DNA of 20,247 bases from Gracilaria domingensis (taxonomy: Eukaryota > Rhodophyta > Florideophyceae > Gracilariales > Gracilariaceae). A model generated the notes under the pieces. It worked only from the letters and a program-made list of their open reading frames with translations, ran no database searches and had not been told where the DNA came from. The translations under genes and the position numbers were made by a program. Of this stretch, positions 18,250-20,247 are shown one piece after another (the first letter of the stretch is position 1; each line of letters opens with the position of its first letter). The stretch spans positions 1 to 20,247 of the forward strand of contig VCMS01000532.1 of assembly GCA_022539475.1 (NCBI GenBank), given 5' to 3'.

Positions 18250-18577
18250 TTAGAGGCACCTTCGCGACCCGATTACCGAACAGGTTATGAGTGTGACCCA
18301 AGGAGGGTCCGAGCTTACCAGCCTGCGCTGTAGAGTGCGGACTAACGGAACTCGGCGGGTTGTACTGAGACCAACTGGAGCGAAGGCTGGGAGCGTTCTT
18401 AGCTCAGGGTCGTCTGGGGAACCAGTTGGAAGTATCTGAGCGTGCGATGTGGGAGTCACCTCTTGGAGAGCATCTTGGACCTCGTCAGTCAAGAAGGCTT
18501 GGCCGTCTGGCATGCAAACTGGTCACCGTCCATTGAAGACGTTTTCTTCAGGGTACTGTCGTTTCCTTCTTCGGGTA

Positions 18578-19021
18578 TCAAACCGGGAGCAGCAGACACG
18601 GATCAACTGAGTTCGTTACCCGTGTCCATCGCTGAGGCCACGATCTGCGTTCGATCACAACCGTGTGGGAGGGTAGACGCAAGAGCGCTTGTAAGTCTGT
18701 AAGAACTTCGGTATATTTCTGCCTTTGAGGTCTTGTTCGCATTTCATCCAATGGCTCTCCGAGGGAGAGCCCTGTCCAGATCGACAACTCGTTCCAGCCT
18801 TGAGGAAGCAGTGTAGCGAACGGCTTTAAACCTCGAGTTTGCCTTGGCGCATACCATGAGCTGGGCTCGCGAAAGCGTGTTGCGTGCCCGTATGCGGAAG
18901 TATGTCCATCATCCTGGTTCGCGCGTGCATATGCGTTTAAGACCTGCGTCGGAGTCATGCCTTGCGAGTTGAAATGCCGCTGATGTGGGACCCACCAAGA
19001 GGTCTTCCACATACCACCCAA
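18578..19021 (-). pseudogene. Integrase C-terminal region of gypsy pol (degenerate)
   Basis: A 147-codon minus frame with SHTVVIERR (about 18670-18645) and WTRVTNSVD near its end. It corresponds to the beta-barrel tail of gypsy integrases, which reads HTVxIxxxG...RVSxDRV. The upstream part (GMTPTQVLNAYARANQDD) corresponds to the Arg/Ala-rich helix before the tail. It follows the core on the same strand with a short gap. Confidence 0.5.
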
Positions 19022-19070
19022 GGGAGAGACGGAGAGCTGGTCATAAGGTGCTGCCGAGGAGTGGGTCAGA

Positions 19071-19600
19071 TCAAATTGCGTGGTGCCTGTGTGGAGCTTG
19101 ACGGAACCTTGAGTGATTGTAAGGCATAGGATCCAATGGGTTTTGCACGTAGTCGTCCCAGTCTAGCTTGGTGCTACGTGAGAGGCTAGTGGTAGTGTAC
19201 CAAACGGTGGTAACCCAGCAGTTTGTTTGAAGTAGCGCTCTACCTGTCCGCATTGGTTGCGAATGATAGCCTGTCGTCCGTCGACATGCTTGATTACCGC
19301 TATAGGTAGCAACAGACGTGCGAAAAGGACTTCGACACGAAACTAGACTACGCATTACCGTCAGGATATCAGGCAGAGGCAAAGCCATACAGTTAAAGCC
19401 CAGTGTGTAGGACCGGCCATTGCCAAATTCCGTTGCGGGTGTGTCTTCCGGCGGGATAGGCCCTTGCTGGCTTCTGGTAAACTGTCGGTGAAGTAGCCAC
19501 GGACGACTCGGTTGCATGCACCGACGGATCTCGCAGAGTGCGTCCAAGGATATCCATCGCGGATAGAATTCCATGGAGCCAGTCCGCTTGGGGAAACAGA
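19071..19600 (-). pseudogene. Integrase catalytic core of gypsy pol (degenerate)
   Basis: Fragments of the DDE core lie in three frames. LFPQADWLHGIL and MDILG (first catalytic Asp region, 19557-19543) are in one frame. YFTDSLPEASKGLSRRKT (cf. ITDRFSKxxxxxPLRxTT) is in a second. A third holds LTVMRSLVS (cf. LLSDNGxQF, the second Asp lost), GYHSQPM, and LDWDDYVQNPL...YNHS. GQVERYFKQT, with the catalytic Glu codon at 19238-19240, is in yet another phase. The first and third catalytic positions are recognisable and the second is mutated. Confidence 0.65.
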
Positions 19601-19601
19601 G

Positions 19602-20042
19602 CTATGAGGCTTGAGCCTGGATGGCGTCACTCGGAGTGTCCACGATGCTTTTGCGCTTGAGATAGGTTCTTCGCGTGTTCCAAAGGTCCAGTTTAGCCAG
19701 AAGACAGGTGGTGAGAAATGGCTTCCTAAGGTTCTGGTACAATACAGTAACCCGTCCAAGATGAACGCAGGCCAGAACCGTGGCTAGTGCGGCGAAGTAG
19801 AGGAGAGGCGAGGGTAAAGGATTTTGGGAAAATGACCTTCTGGATGAGAACCATACCAGGCGGATGACCTTCGGGCAGAGTAATCCGACGCCCGTCAAAC
19901 ATACAAACGCAGGCCGATCCCTTGGGTCCCCAACCGGTGTGCCCTTCTTTTGTGAGGCAGAAGCCTCGTCTGCTTTCTGAGTCTGTAGGAGATTTTCTAA
20001 CGTGAAAATTGGAAGTAGCTCCGTTTTCTCTGCCAGAATTGC
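19602..20042 (-). pseudogene. Integrase zinc-binding region of gypsy pol (degenerate)
   Basis: A stop-bounded minus frame of 146 codons. It carries ELLPIFTLENLLQTQKADEA, the helix usually found just before integrase, then GLLCP (cf. xGLLxR), and LYQNLRKPF (cf. LYxTLRxxFYWP after the HH pair). The Cys pair expected next is lost. A neighbouring frame holds LPEGHPPGMVLIQKV, matching the segment between GLL and the zinc residues, so the frame has shifted at least twice. Confidence 0.6.
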
Positions 20043-20067
20043 TTAGCCTCTAGGAATCGCAATTTCA

Positions 20068-20247
20068 TCATGCTGAGCACTCCTGCGGCAGTCCACTGTG
20101 TAGGACCTCCGTAGGGTCAATCTCATACATTGGAACAGCGTACGTAGGCAACTCTAGGAAATCATCGTCAGGATCCGTTATCGTACCCATACGAGGTTCG
20201 GCGGTGTGGTATTGCTCGTCATCCAGAATGGCGTTGTCATCTCCATC
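20068..20247 (-). pseudogene. Acidic RNase H-integrase linker of gypsy pol
   Basis: A minus frame open from the right edge to TGA 20068-20070 (59 codons). It is acidic (DGDDNAILDDEQYH, TDPDDDFLELPTY, YEIDPTEVLH) and typical of the spacer before integrase in Ty3/gypsy polyproteins. The stop falls before integrase, so it is one of the inactivating changes. Confidence 0.6.

Larger units (their letters stand above)
18250..20247 (-). mobile_element. Decayed Ty3/gypsy retrotransposon, integrase end of pol
   Basis: On the minus strand the window enters a Ty3/gypsy pol gene between RNase H and integrase and runs through the integrase to its C-terminal region. The order of degraded motifs is that of Ty3/gypsy integrases: acidic linker, LENLLQTQKAD helix, YQNLRKPF (cf. 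zinc-binding region LRxxFYWP), MDILG (core start), a TDR-like TDS..ASK stretch, GYHSQPM (cf. YHPQTNG), GQVERYFKQT with the catalytic Glu, LDWDDYV...YNHS, and HTVVIE...WTRVTNS (cf. C-terminal HTVxI...RVSxDRV). Motifs are scattered over frames with many stops, so it is inactive. Reverse transcriptase and RNase H should lie right of the window. The left limit is uncertain; a frame at 18250-18513 may be a degraded tail or chromodomain. Confidence 0.75.

Overview
The window looks like nuclear DNA of a eukaryote with a repeat-rich genome. I see no bacterial operon, no rRNA or tRNA gene and no CRISPR array. I infer eukaryotic origin from a decayed Ty3/gypsy retrotransposon at the right end, a long-armed foldback element at the left, and long stretches without credible genes. 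The species is not determined. A red alga or another alga/protist with mostly uninterrupted genes would fit, but that is a guess.

Layout, left to right. (1) 1-1878, minus strand: a gene running off the left edge. Its long open part carries a ParB/sulfiredoxin-like motif (IDGAHRYVAL) and a KTPSN repeat region. Its N-terminal part lies in two other frames, so the gene is broken or the sequence has errors at two short tandem repeats. (2) 2198-2832: a foldback element with long, nearly identical inverted arms. Each arm contains a perfect 76-bp palindrome, and the unique centre encodes the start of a mitochondrial-presequence-like ORF. It lies between the ParB-like gene (leftward) and the next gene relic (rightward). 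(3) 3157-4356, plus strand: a broken gene of unknown family, spread over three frames. Every stop that interrupts it is TGA. Shorter coding-looking fragments continue to about 5.9 kb. (4) About 5.9-7.3 kb: nothing I can support.

(5) About 7.3-15.7 kb: a long ORF-poor tract with strong G-over-C asymmetry on the plus strand. Its pyrimidine-rich minus-strand ORFs look like by-products of that composition. The right end of the tract holds three imperfect hairpins (14673-14755, 14833-14943, 15601-15655). The middle one has the size and shape of a microRNA precursor. A long plus-strand non-coding transcript is one explanation for both the skew and the hairpins; this is inference.

(6) 15.9-18.2 kb: coding-looking remnants on both strands, unassigned, perhaps the 3' part or LTR of the flanking retroelement. 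(7) 18250-20247, minus strand: the tail of a Ty3/gypsy pol gene (acidic linker, zinc-binding region, integrase core, C-terminal region), heavily mutated, with motifs scattered over frames. Its reverse transcriptase and RNase H would lie beyond the right edge.

The observations most worth following are the nested-palindrome foldback element, the eukaryotic ParB-like gene beside it, and the skewed tract with its hairpin cluster.
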